A stretch of 64,000 nucleotides of DNA from CAVXFS01 sp963761115 (lineage in GTDB: Bacteria > Pseudomonadota > Gammaproteobacteria > Burkholderiales > Gallionellaceae): the NCBI GenBank assembly GCA_963761115.1, contig CAVXFS010000004.1, positions 310,001 through 374,000 on the forward strand, in the 5' to 3' direction. This document shows positions 43,291 through 50,402 of the stretch, in pieces. Every line of letters starts with the position of its first letter. The stretch's first letter is position 1. The position numbers and the translations under genes were made by a program. A model generated the notes under the pieces. It searched no databases. It saw nothing but the letters and a program-made list of their open reading frames with translations, and was not told where the DNA came from.

Positions 43291-44399
43291 CTGAGCACGG
43301 GTTCCGCTTGCGGATCAGGAAAATCAAACACCTGCTGCTGGATGGATAGTACCCGGTCGAATTGCGAGACAAATGCATCGACACAATCCGGATCGAAATG
43401 CTTACCCTTGTTGTTGACCACATAATTCATCGCGTCATCGTTCAGCCATGCTTTTTTGTATGGGCGCTGTGAAGTCAGGGCGTCATAGACATCTGCGACG
43501 GCAACGATGCGCGCTTCCAGCGGGATCCTGTCGCCGCTGATGCCGTAGGGATAACCGCTGCCATCAAACTTTTCATGATGGCCGAGGGCGATCTCGGCAC
43601 CCAGGCTCAAGTACTTCGAAGGACTGTGCTGCAGGATCTGGTAGCCGACCACGGGATGGGCTTTCATGGCATCGTATTCATCCGTGGTCAGTTTGCCCTG
43701 CTTCAGCAGGATGTTGTCCGGAATTCCGATCTTGCCGATGTCGTGCATGGGCGCCGCGACTTCTATCAGGTCGCACCTGTCTTCAGAAAGACCAAGGGAT
43801 TCCGCTATCATGCGTGAATACCTGGACATGCGCATCAGGTGACTGCCGGTATCCTGGTCGCGGTATTCACCTGCCCGTGCCAGGCGGAACAGGGTTTCCA
43901 GTTCTCGCAGGCGGATCTGCTTGGTGGCCTCACCTATCTTTACCTCCAGATGCTGTGAGCGGTTCAGGATGATCTTCTGCTGCAGGCGCAGCGACAGCAT
44001 GTTGCGGCAGCGAACCCTGCATTCATACGGATCGATGGGCTTGGTGATGAAGTCGGTCGCGCCTGATTCCAGCGCCTGATACCTGATATTGCGCTCCTCT
44101 ATCGAAGTGACCACCACGATAGGCACGCCTTCAAGCGCCGAGATGTGGCGAATCTGCTGCACTGCCTGCAATCCGGTCATGCCGTTCATCATGTAATCCA
44201 CCATGATCAGGTCCGGCTGGTTCTCCCGGATCCATCTCATGGCTGTTACGGGGTCTTCGAAAGCATGCACGATTATGTCGCTCTGGATACTTTTCACCAC
44301 CTTGTCAAGGATGGCGCGGCTGGTGAACTCATCGTCAATGATGACCACTATCGGGGCTGAAGCGTCGCCAGTACCGTCATCTATCAATTCGAATGCCAT
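43287..44399 (-). CDS. rpfG: Response regulator RpfG, HD-GYP c-di-GMP phosphodiesterase
   Basis: 370 residues: a receiver domain (VVIIDDEFTSRAILDKVVKS, phospho-Asp in DLIMVDYMMNGMTGLQAVQQ, Lys in DFITKPIDPYECR) followed by an HD-GYP domain. The metal and signature residues are intact: HLMRMSRYSRMIAESLG, AAPMHDIGKIGIPDNILLKQ, HPVVGYQILQ and LGHHEKFDGSGYPYGISGDR. It should hydrolyse c-di-GMP when phosphorylated by RpfC. The first 20 residues before the receiver are acidic. It is the first gene of the rpfGC operon; the promoter should lie in 44400-44590. Confidence 0.95.
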   Translation of the reverse strand: MAFELIDDGTGDASAPIVVIIDDEFTSRAILDKVVKSIQSDIIVHAFEDPVTAMRWIRENQPDLIMVDYMMNGMTGLQAVQQIRHISALEGVPIVVVTSIEERNIRYQALESGATDFITKPIDPYECRVRCRNMLSLRLQQKIILNRSQHLEVKIGEATKQIRLRELETLFRLARAGEYRDQDTGSHLMRMSRYSRMIAESLGLSEDRCDLIEVAAPMHDIGKIGIPDNILLKQGKLTTDEYDAMKAHPVVGYQILQHSPSKYLSLGAEIALGHHEKFDGSGYPYGISGDRIPLEARIVAVADVYDALTSQRPYKKAWLNDDAMNYVVNNKGKHFDPDCVDAFVSQFDRVLSIQQQVFDFPDPQAEPVLR

Positions 44400-44592
44400 A
44401 GGATTCCTTCAATTTGCCTTGCCGCTGACCCGGTATGGTTCATCGTGAAGGCAAAATTGTTCGTCAGATACCGCTATGGATATCACAATCGAGGTTACAA
44501 CGCAATTCATATGGACTTTGTCAGGTACTTAATATAAGTCCCGTATTTCAAAGCATCATAATAATCAAGGTGGAGTGGGTGGTGGTGGCTGG

Positions 44593-45390
44593 CTAGCGCT
44601 TGAGCGCGTCGGTCAGGTGCGGCGCGATGACCTGCAGCATCTGTTCATAGACCTTGGGATTCCCGGCGCACAGGTTTCCGCTCTTGAGGTAGCCGTCATT
44701 ACCCTGCAGGTCGCCGACCATTCCTCCTGCTTCGATGATCAGCAGGCAGCCCGCAGCCATGTCCCAGGCTTGCAGTCCGGTCTCGAAAAAGCCGTCATAG
44801 CGGCCGGCGGCGGTGTAAGCGAGGTCAAGAGAAGCCGCGCCAGGGCGGCGCAGGCCGGCGGTCTTTTGCATCATGTCGCGGAATATCGCGATATAGGCAT
44901 CCATATGCTCAAAGCGGGTGTAGGGGAAACCGGTGCCGATCAGGCAGTCGGCCAGTTCCAGCCGCTTGCTGACGCGCAGGCGACGGTCATTGAGGAATGC
45001 GCCGCGTCCGCGCGTGGCGGTGAACAAGTCGTTCTTGGTCGGGTCGTACACCACTGCCTGCGTCAACACGTCATTGTGCAGCAGCGCGATGGAGACGGCA
45101 TATTGCTGAAAGCCGTGCAGAAAATTGGTGGTGCCGTCGAGTGGGTCGATCACCCAGACATACTCCGAGTCGCCTTGGGTGCCGCTCTCTTCTGCTAGAA
45201 TCGCGTGATTGGGATACGCGTCAAGCAGGGTCTCGATGATGGTCTGCTCGGCCACGCGGTCCACTTCGCTGACATAATCGGCATGCGATTTTTTGGTGAC
45301 TGTGAGGTGATCCAGATTGTCTGCAGCGCGATGGATCAGATTTCCGGCGCGGCGCGCGGCTTTCACCGCGATGGTGAGCATGGGATGCAT
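44593..45390 (-). CDS. suhB: Inositol monophosphatase family protein SuhB
   Basis: A 265-residue Mg-dependent phosphatase. Motifs seen are AILAEESGTQGDSEYVWVID, PLDGTTNFLHGFQQYAVSIA and GLQAWDMAAGCLLIIEAGGM, which hold the metal-binding Glu and Asp residues. In E. coli SuhB also binds NusA and RNA polymerase and takes part in rRNA antitermination. The ATG at 45390, with AAGG upstream, gives the usual MHPMLTIAVKAARRAGNLI start; the longer open frame runs antisense into trmJ and is not used. It is divergent from trmJ, as in many Proteobacteria. Confidence 0.95.
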   Translation of the reverse strand: MHPMLTIAVKAARRAGNLIHRAADNLDHLTVTKKSHADYVSEVDRVAEQTIIETLLDAYPNHAILAEESGTQGDSEYVWVIDPLDGTTNFLHGFQQYAVSIALLHNDVLTQAVVYDPTKNDLFTATRGRGAFLNDRRLRVSKRLELADCLIGTGFPYTRFEHMDAYIAIFRDMMQKTAGLRRPGAASLDLAYTAAGRYDGFFETGLQAWDMAAGCLLIIEAGGMVGDLQGNDGYLKSGNLCAGNPKVYEQMLQVIAPHLTDALKR

Positions 45391-45465
45391 TGGGAGCCTT
45401 AATGAACGATTAGATACAGCCGCGCATTCTAACTTGAAGCGGTGACGATTGACAGGAGCGTTGAC

Positions 45466-46254
45466 ATGACGGGGGGCAATTTTGGTAGCACCGAGGTATT
45501 GAACAATACCAGAGTGGTGTTGAGCCACACCACCCACCCGGGCAATATCGGCGCGGCGGCGCGGGCGATGAAGACCATGGGTCTGCGCCAACTGTATCTG
45601 GTCAATCCGCGCTATTTTCCCGATGCGCAGGCCGATGCGATGGCGGCAGGGGCGGACGATATATTGCGCGATGCGGTGGTGTGCGACTCGATAGACCATG
45701 CCTTGCATGGCTCGGTGTTCACGGTGGCGATGACGGCGCGCTTGCGCGACATCTCGATAGAGGTGAAAACGCCGCGCGCCGCGTTGCCGGAGTTATTGCA
45801 GCATGCAGCCAGCCAGCCGGTGGCGCTGCTGTTCGGCACCGAGATGTCCGGTTTGACCAACGAGGAGATGGGCAAGGCACATCTGCTGGTGAATATCCAG
45901 TCCGACCCCGATTTTTCCTCGCTCAACCTTGCGGCTGCGGTACAGATAATGGCCTACGAATTGAGAGTTGCGGTGAACAGCCGGATCCCGGGTGCGCCGG
46001 AAGTATCACCGGCGCCGCATGAGCAGGTGGAAGGCATGTACGCGCACCTGGAAAAGACGCTTGCCGAGATCGGCTTCTTCAGCACGCAAAATCCGGCCCG
46101 GCTGATGCAGCGCTTGCGCCGCCTGTTTGCGCGGGCAAGGCTGGAACAGGAAGAGGTCAATATCCTGCGCGGTATCCTGAGCGTGACAACCGGATACAAT
46201 GCGCGATTGAGGAACCGCTATTTGGAAGAGCATCCAGATGTTCGAGAACATTAA
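45466..46254 (+). CDS. trmJ: tRNA (cytidine/uridine-2'-O-)-methyltransferase TrmJ
   Basis: 262 residues; methylates the ribose of nucleotide 32 in several tRNAs. The SPOUT fold is shown by VVLSHTTHPGNIGAAARAMK, LLFGTEMSGLTNEEMGKAHL and SDPDFSSLNLAAAVQIMAYE, the last two forming the knotted SAM pocket. A C-terminal helical extension (RLMQRLRRLFARARLEQEEV) is typical for TrmJ. ATG 45466 has AGGAGCG upstream; a GTG at 45442 is possible. It overlaps cysE by 17 bp and so heads the transcript leading to the isc genes. Confidence 0.95.
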   Translation: MTGGNFGSTEVLNNTRVVLSHTTHPGNIGAAARAMKTMGLRQLYLVNPRYFPDAQADAMAAGADDILRDAVVCDSIDHALHGSVFTVAMTARLRDISIEVKTPRAALPELLQHAASQPVALLFGTEMSGLTNEEMGKAHLLVNIQSDPDFSSLNLAAAVQIMAYELRVAVNSRIPGAPEVSPAPHEQVEGMYAHLEKTLAEIGFFSTQNPARLMQRLRRLFARARLEQEEVNILRGILSVTTGYNARLRNRYLEEHPDVREH

Positions 46255-46966
46255 GCAAGACATTGCCGGTGTATTCGGCCGCGATCCGGCGGCACGCACC
46301 ACGTTCGAAGTGCTGACCTGCTATCCGGGTTTGCATGCGCGCATGATCCATCGCATGTCGAACAGATTGTGGCACGCCAACTTCAAGTGGCTGGCGCGTT
46401 TTCTATCGCATATCGGACGTGCATTGACCGGCATAGAGATCCATCCCGGAGCGACCATCGGACAGCGTTTTTTCATCGACCATGGCATGGGCGTGGTGAT
46501 CGGCGAGACGGCCGAAATCGGCGATGACGTGACCTTGTATCATGGCGTGACGCTGGGCGGCACTTCCTGGAAGGAAGGCAAGCGCCATCCCACGCTGGGC
46601 GATGGCGTGGTGGTCGGCGCGGGCGCCAAGATACTGGGTCCGATCCACATCGGGGACAATGCCAAGATCGGTTCCAATGCGGTGGTCGTCAAGGATGTAC
46701 CGGCTGGCGCGACAGCCGCCGGGATTCCCGCGCGCATCCTGGATGAAGTGAAAAAGACCCCCGGATTCAATGCCTACGGGATCGGCAATGACCAGAACGA
46801 CCCGTTGTCCAAAGCCATTCATGGCCTGCTCGGGCACAGCATGGTGGTGGACAAGCGTATCGACTTGATTCTTAAAGAGTTGGAGCGGATGGGCGTGAAT
46901 GTCGAAGAAGAGCGCGCTACAGCTGACAAGTTCGATCCAACTCACCTGAACAAGATTGTTGACTGA
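46238..46966 (+). CDS. cysE: Serine O-acetyltransferase
   Basis: 242 residues; makes O-acetylserine, the precursor of cysteine. An N-terminal helical part is followed by the left-handed beta helix with hexapeptide repeats (EIHPGATIGQRFFIDHGMGV, VVIGETAEIGDDVTLYHGVT, LGGTSWKEGKRHPTLGDGVV). The active-site His and Asp lie in IDHGMGVVIGE and LYHGVTLG. It is a short-type CysE. Its stop codon overlaps the -35 hexamer of the isc promoter, so cysteine supply and iron-sulfur assembly sit back to back. Confidence 0.96.
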   Translation: MFENIKQDIAGVFGRDPAARTTFEVLTCYPGLHARMIHRMSNRLWHANFKWLARFLSHIGRALTGIEIHPGATIGQRFFIDHGMGVVIGETAEIGDDVTLYHGVTLGGTSWKEGKRHPTLGDGVVVGAGAKILGPIHIGDNAKIGSNAVVVKDVPAGATAAGIPARILDEVKKTPGFNAYGIGNDQNDPLSKAIHGLLGHSMVVDKRIDLILKELERMGVNVEEERATADKFDPTHLNKIVD

Positions 46967-46987
46967 TTTGTTCAAGTATTCTATTAT
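46955..46987 (+). promoter_or_regulatory. iscR promoter with overlapping type-1 IscR site
   Basis: -35 TTGACT (46959-46964), 17 bases, -10 TATTAT (46982-46987): a near-consensus sigma-70 promoter. The 25 bases at 46955-46979 agree at 22 positions with the E. coli type-1 IscR consensus (ATASYYGACTRWWWYAGTCR plus RSTAT) and cover the -35. This predicts repression by holo-IscR. A CCACT(CCAGC)AGTGG hairpin follows at 46988-47002. Confidence 0.8.
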
Positions 46988-47081
46988 CCACTCCAGCAGT
47001 GGACTTTCCATTCCGCCGATATGAAAGTAATGGAATTCCGCTATCTTGCAAACTGAAAGGATTTTCTGAGGAGAGAATATT

Positions 47082-47555
47082 ATGCGGCTTACCACCAAAG
47101 GACGTTTTGCTGTTACTGCAATGGTTGATCTGGCGACGCGCGGCGGGAAGACACCAGTCACACTTGCAGGTATTAGTGAACGCCAGAAGATTTCGTTGTC
47201 TTATCTGGAGCAGTTGTTTGGCAAGCTGCGCAGACACAACATCGTGGAAAGCGTGCGCGGCCCAGGCGGCGGCTATTACCTGGCCCGTCCGGGTACGCAG
47301 ATTTCCGTTGCAGAGATCATCAAGGCTGTCGATGAACCCATGGATGCGAGCAAATGCGGTGGCATGGCGAATTGTTTTGACGATCACCAGTGCTCGACGC
47401 ATGACTTGTGGATGGGGCTGAACAAGACGTTGAATGACTATCTTTCGTCAGTGAATTTGCAGCAACTGGTTGACAAGCATGTTCAGTCAAAGTCGGACGT
47501 TGCGCCGATTGTAGTTGGCACCCGTGAGGACAATTCAGCGCTGGCGACAGTTTGA
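47082..47555 (+). CDS. iscR: Iron-sulfur cluster regulator IscR
   Basis: A 157-residue Rrf2-family regulator. The winged helix is at the N-terminus (MRLTTKGRFAVTAMVDLATR, ISLSYLEQLFGKLRRHNIVE). The three cluster cysteines are in DASKCGGMANCFDDHQCSTH, spaced as in E. coli Cys92/98/104. With its 2Fe-2S cluster it represses isc; without it IscR activates other genes. TGAGGAGAGAATATT lies before the ATG. It is the first gene of the isc operon under a promoter carrying its own type-1 site. Confidence 0.97.
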   Translation: MRLTTKGRFAVTAMVDLATRGGKTPVTLAGISERQKISLSYLEQLFGKLRRHNIVESVRGPGGGYYLARPGTQISVAEIIKAVDEPMDASKCGGMANCFDDHQCSTHDLWMGLNKTLNDYLSSVNLQQLVDKHVQSKSDVAPIVVGTREDNSALATV

Positions 47556-47572
47556 TCATCAAGGAGCAGGTA

Positions 47573-48787
47573 ATGAGTTTGCATTTCCCCATTTTTATGG
47601 ACTATTCGGCAACCACGCCGGTCGACCCGCGCGTGGCAGAGGCGATGATCCCGTGGTTGACCGAAAAATTCGGCAATCCGGCCAGCCGCTCTCATGCCTA
47701 TGGTTGGGAAGCTGATGCGGCGGTGGAGCGCGCGCGTTCGCAGGTGGCGGCTCTGGTGAATGCAGACCCGAGGGAGATCGTGTGGACTTCCGGCGCGACC
47801 GAGTCCAACAACCTTGCGCTGAAAGGTGCGGCGCACTTTTACCAGGGCAAGGGCAAGCACATCGTTACCATGATGACCGAGCACAAGGCCGTGCTCGATA
47901 CCGTGCGCGAACTGGAACGGCAGGGATTTTCCGCCACCTATCTGGCTCCCGAGCCCAACGGCCTGCTCGACCTGGAGAAATTCAAGGCAGCATTGCGTCC
48001 CGACACCATTGTCGTTTCGGTGATGCTGGTAAACAACGAGATCGGCGTGATCCAGGACATCGCCGCGATCGGCGAGGTGTGCCGCGAGCGCGGTATTATT
48101 TTTCACGTTGATGCGGCCCAGGCCACCGGCAAGGTGGCGATAGACCTGCAGCAGCTGAAAGTGGACCTGATGTCGTTCTCCGCGCACAAGACCTACGGCC
48201 CGAAAGGGGTCGGCGCCCTGTATGTGCGGCGCAAGCCGCGCGTGCGCATCGAGGCACAGATGCACGGCGGCGGTCACGAACGCGGCATGCGTTCCGGCAC
48301 CCTGCCCACACACCAGATCGTCGGCATGGGCGAAGCGTTCCGGCTCGCACAGGAAGAAATGGGTGCCGAGAACGAGCGTATCCGCATGTTGCGCGACCGT
48401 CTGTGGCAGGGCATCTCCAGCATGGAGGAAGTGCACCTCAATGGCGACATGGAACAGCGCGTGCCGCATAATCTCAACGCCAGCTTCAATTATGTCGAGG
48501 GCGAATCGATGATCATGGCGGTGAAGGATATCGCGGTATCCAGCGGTTCCGCCTGCACCTCGGCGAGCCTGGAACCTTCGTATGTGCTGCGCGCACTCGG
48601 ACGCAGCGACGAACTCGCGCACAGCTCCATCCGCTTCAGCGTGGGACGCTTCACCACCGAGGAGGAAGTGGACTACGTGGTCAAACTGCTGCACGACAAG
48701 ATCGGCAAACTGCGCGACCTGTCGCCGCTGTGGGAAATGTACAAGGATGGCGTGGATATTGGCGCGATTGAATGGGCGGCACACTAG
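47573..48787 (+). CDS. iscS: Cysteine desulfurase IscS
   Basis: A 404-residue PLP enzyme that takes sulfur from cysteine for clusters and tRNA. The start ATG 47573 follows AAGGAGCAGGTA. PLP contacts are in TSGATESNNLALKGAAHF, DAAQATGKVAIDLQQLKVDL and the Schiff-base Lys in MSFSAHKTYGPKGVGALYV. The mobile catalytic Cys lies in AVSSGSACTSASLEPSYVL, followed by the C-terminal tail DGVDIGAIEWAAH that contacts IscU. Heptamer element C separates it from iscU. Confidence 0.98.
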   Translation: MSLHFPIFMDYSATTPVDPRVAEAMIPWLTEKFGNPASRSHAYGWEADAAVERARSQVAALVNADPREIVWTSGATESNNLALKGAAHFYQGKGKHIVTMMTEHKAVLDTVRELERQGFSATYLAPEPNGLLDLEKFKAALRPDTIVVSVMLVNNEIGVIQDIAAIGEVCRERGIIFHVDAAQATGKVAIDLQQLKVDLMSFSAHKTYGPKGVGALYVRRKPRVRIEAQMHGGGHERGMRSGTLPTHQIVGMGEAFRLAQEEMGAENERIRMLRDRLWQGISSMEEVHLNGDMEQRVPHNLNASFNYVEGESMIMAVKDIAVSSGSACTSASLEPSYVLRALGRSDELAHSSIRFSVGRFTTEEEVDYVVKLLHDKIGKLRDLSPLWEMYKDGVDIGAIEWAAH

Positions 48788-48792
48788 AAAAG

Positions 48793-48874
48793 CAGTCGTT
48801 AGACGCTAGACGTTAGTCGTTAGTTAAGGCAAAACCGACTAGCGACTAGCGACTAACGACTAACAGCGACTAAC
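48793..48874. repeat. Heptamer-flanked inverted element C (iscS-iscU gap)
   Basis: The left arm CAGTCGTTAGACGCTAGACG with TTAGTCGTTAGTT (48793-48825) and the right arm CGACTAGCGACTAGCGACTA with ACGACTAACAGCGACTAAC (48836-48874) are made of 7-base units and are reverse complements around a short AAGGCAAAAC core. The right arm ends 2 bases before the GGAG of iscU. It can form a strong stem in the isc mRNA next to the iscU ribosome-binding site. Confidence 0.88.
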
Positions 48875-48888
48875 AGGAGCGAACTACT

Positions 48889-49305
48889 ATGGCATACAGC
48901 GAAAAAGTATTGAATCACTACGAGAATCCACGCAACGTCGGTTCGATGGACAAGAGCGATGGGAGCGTGGGTACCGGCATGGTTGGCGCGCCGGCGTGCG
49001 GTGACGTGATGAAGTTGCAGATCCGGGTGAATGACCAGGGCGTGATCGAAGACGCCAAGTTCAAGACCTATGGTTGCGGTTCGGCGATCGCATCGAGCTC
49101 GCTGGTGACCGAATGGGTCAAGGGCAAGACGCTGGACGAGGCATTGCTGATCAGGAATACGCAGATCGCCGAGGAACTGGCTTTGCCGCCGGTGAAGATA
49201 CACTGCTCGATCCTGGCGGAAGACGCGATCAAGGCGGCGGTGGCCGATATCAAGGGCAAGCGCGAGACTGATGTCGCCGCCTGCAATGCCAACAAGAGGA
49301 GCTGA
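48889..49305 (+). CDS. iscU: Iron-sulfur cluster scaffold IscU
   Basis: 138 residues; the scaffold on which 2Fe-2S and 4Fe-4S clusters are built. The three Cys ligands and the Asp are present: MVGAPACGDVMKLQI, KFKTYGCGSAIASSSLVTEW and KIHCSILAEDAIKAAVADIK. The LPPVKIHC segment is the HscA-binding motif (LPPVK). It starts YSEKVLNHYENPRNVGSMDK. GGAG at 48876-48879 lies right after repeat element C, so the hairpin may affect its translation. Confidence 0.98.
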   Translation: MAYSEKVLNHYENPRNVGSMDKSDGSVGTGMVGAPACGDVMKLQIRVNDQGVIEDAKFKTYGCGSAIASSSLVTEWVKGKTLDEALLIRNTQIAEELALPPVKIHCSILAEDAIKAAVADIKGKRETDVAACNANKRS

Positions 49306-49306
49306 T

Positions 49307-49630
49307 ATGGCGATCACCCTGACCGAAAGCGCGGCCAAGCATGTGCAGAATTTCCTTGCCAAGCGCGGCAAGGGAGTCGGCTTGCGTCTCGGCGTGCGCA
49401 CCAGCGGGTGTTCGGGCATGGCCTACAAGCTGGAGTTCGCCGATGAATCGAGCGAGGACGACCTGAAGTTCGTCAGCAGTGGAGTAACGGTGCTGGTAGA
49501 CCCGCACAGCCTGCCATACATCGACGGCATGGAACTCGATTACACGCGCGAAGGATTGAACGAAGGGTTCAAGTTCAACAATCCCAATGTGAAAGATGAG
49601 TGCGGGTGCGGCGAGAGTTTCAAGGTTTGA
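49307..49630 (+). CDS. iscA: A-type iron-sulfur carrier IscA
   Basis: 107 residues from the ATG at 49307 (AGAGGAGCTGAT upstream). The A-type fold has three Cys ligands: GVRTSGCSGMAYKLEF and the C-terminal DECGCGESFKV. It starts AITLTESAAKHVQNFLAKRG. It carries a 2Fe-2S or 4Fe-4S cluster, or iron, from IscU to target proteins. It is separated from iscU by one base. A 112-bp gap with no solid gene follows before hscB. Confidence 0.97.
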   Translation: MAITLTESAAKHVQNFLAKRGKGVGLRLGVRTSGCSGMAYKLEFADESSEDDLKFVSSGVTVLVDPHSLPYIDGMELDYTREGLNEGFKFNNPNVKDECGCGESFKV

Positions 49631-49742
49631 CATGGCGGCACATGCACTTCGGGTTGTGGCGCAGGCACATTGCTACGGTTACGACAATGCTTGCCTGCAG
49701 CGGTGCGTATTACCTGAATATGGCACAAGGGCATAAGGGGTG

Positions 49743-50285
49743 ATGCAAGCTGCTGTACCCGATTTCCAGCAGAATTTTTTCCAGTTGTTCAGCCTGCCAC
49801 AGCGCTTCCGGCTGGATGGCGTGCAACTCGAACAACGATTCCATGTGTTGCAATCCCAGGTCCATCCCGACAAGTTTGCTCATTTATCCGAAGCCGAGCG
49901 CCGCGTTTCCATGCAATGGGCGACGCGGGTGAACGAGGCTTACCAGACCTTGCGCAGCCCGGTCCGTCGTGCGCGCTACCTGTTGTCGCTGCAAGGAATA
50001 GACACGCAGGAGGAAACCAACACTGCGATGCCGGGAGACTTCCTGATCCAGCAGATGGAGTGGCGCGAAGACATAGAGGAAGCAATGCAGGCGCACGATA
50101 TCGCGACGCTTGAGAAATTGGAGGCGCGCCTGCGGCAGGAGTCGAGCAGCATGGAGGCATCCTTGGCCGACAAGCTCGACGATGAGCACAGCTATGCGGC
50201 GGCAGCCGGCGAAGTGCGCAAACTCCGTTTCCTGGAAAAACTCGCGGAAGAGATATCTTCCGCTTATGATGAGATAGACACTTAA
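49743..50285 (+). CDS. hscB: Co-chaperone HscB (J-domain protein)
   Basis: A 180-residue partner of HscA. The N-terminal J domain has FFQLFSLPQRFRLDGVQLEQ and the HPD motif in QSQVHPDKFAHLSEAERR. The C-terminal three-helix domain, EWREDIEEAMQAHDIATLEK with HSYAAAAGEVRKLRFLEKLA, binds IscU. ATG 49743 is chosen over a GTG one codon upstream; AAGGGG precedes it. It is followed by repeat element D rather than directly by hscA. Confidence 0.95.
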   Translation: MQAAVPDFQQNFFQLFSLPQRFRLDGVQLEQRFHVLQSQVHPDKFAHLSEAERRVSMQWATRVNEAYQTLRSPVRRARYLLSLQGIDTQEETNTAMPGDFLIQQMEWREDIEEAMQAHDIATLEKLEARLRQESSSMEASLADKLDDEHSYAAAAGEVRKLRFLEKLAEEISSAYDEIDT

Positions 50286-50288
50286 AAG

Positions 50289-50391
50289 CAGTCGCTAGTC
50301 GTTAGACGTTAGTCGCTAGTTAGAACCAAAACCCGCGTAGCGGACAAAGCCAACTAACGACTAACGACTAACGTCTAACGACTAGCGACTA
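50289..50391. repeat. Heptamer-flanked inverted element D (hscB-hscA gap)
   Basis: The left arm (50289-50322) has GTCGCTAGTCGTTAGACGTT; the core (50323-50351) has CCGCGTAGCGGACAAAGCC, which also occurs near 2415; the right arm (50352-50391) has AACTAACGACTAACGACTAA then CGTCTAACGACTAGCGAC. The arms are reverse complements of 7-base units. It fills the whole hscB-hscA gap inside the isc operon. Confidence 0.88.
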
Positions 50392-50402
50392 AAAACTGCA
50401 TT

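Noticed and set aside
49632..49736. 34-codon frame between iscA and hscB
   Set aside because: No ribosome-binding site and no resemblance to a known isc gene; it probably just reflects the gap.
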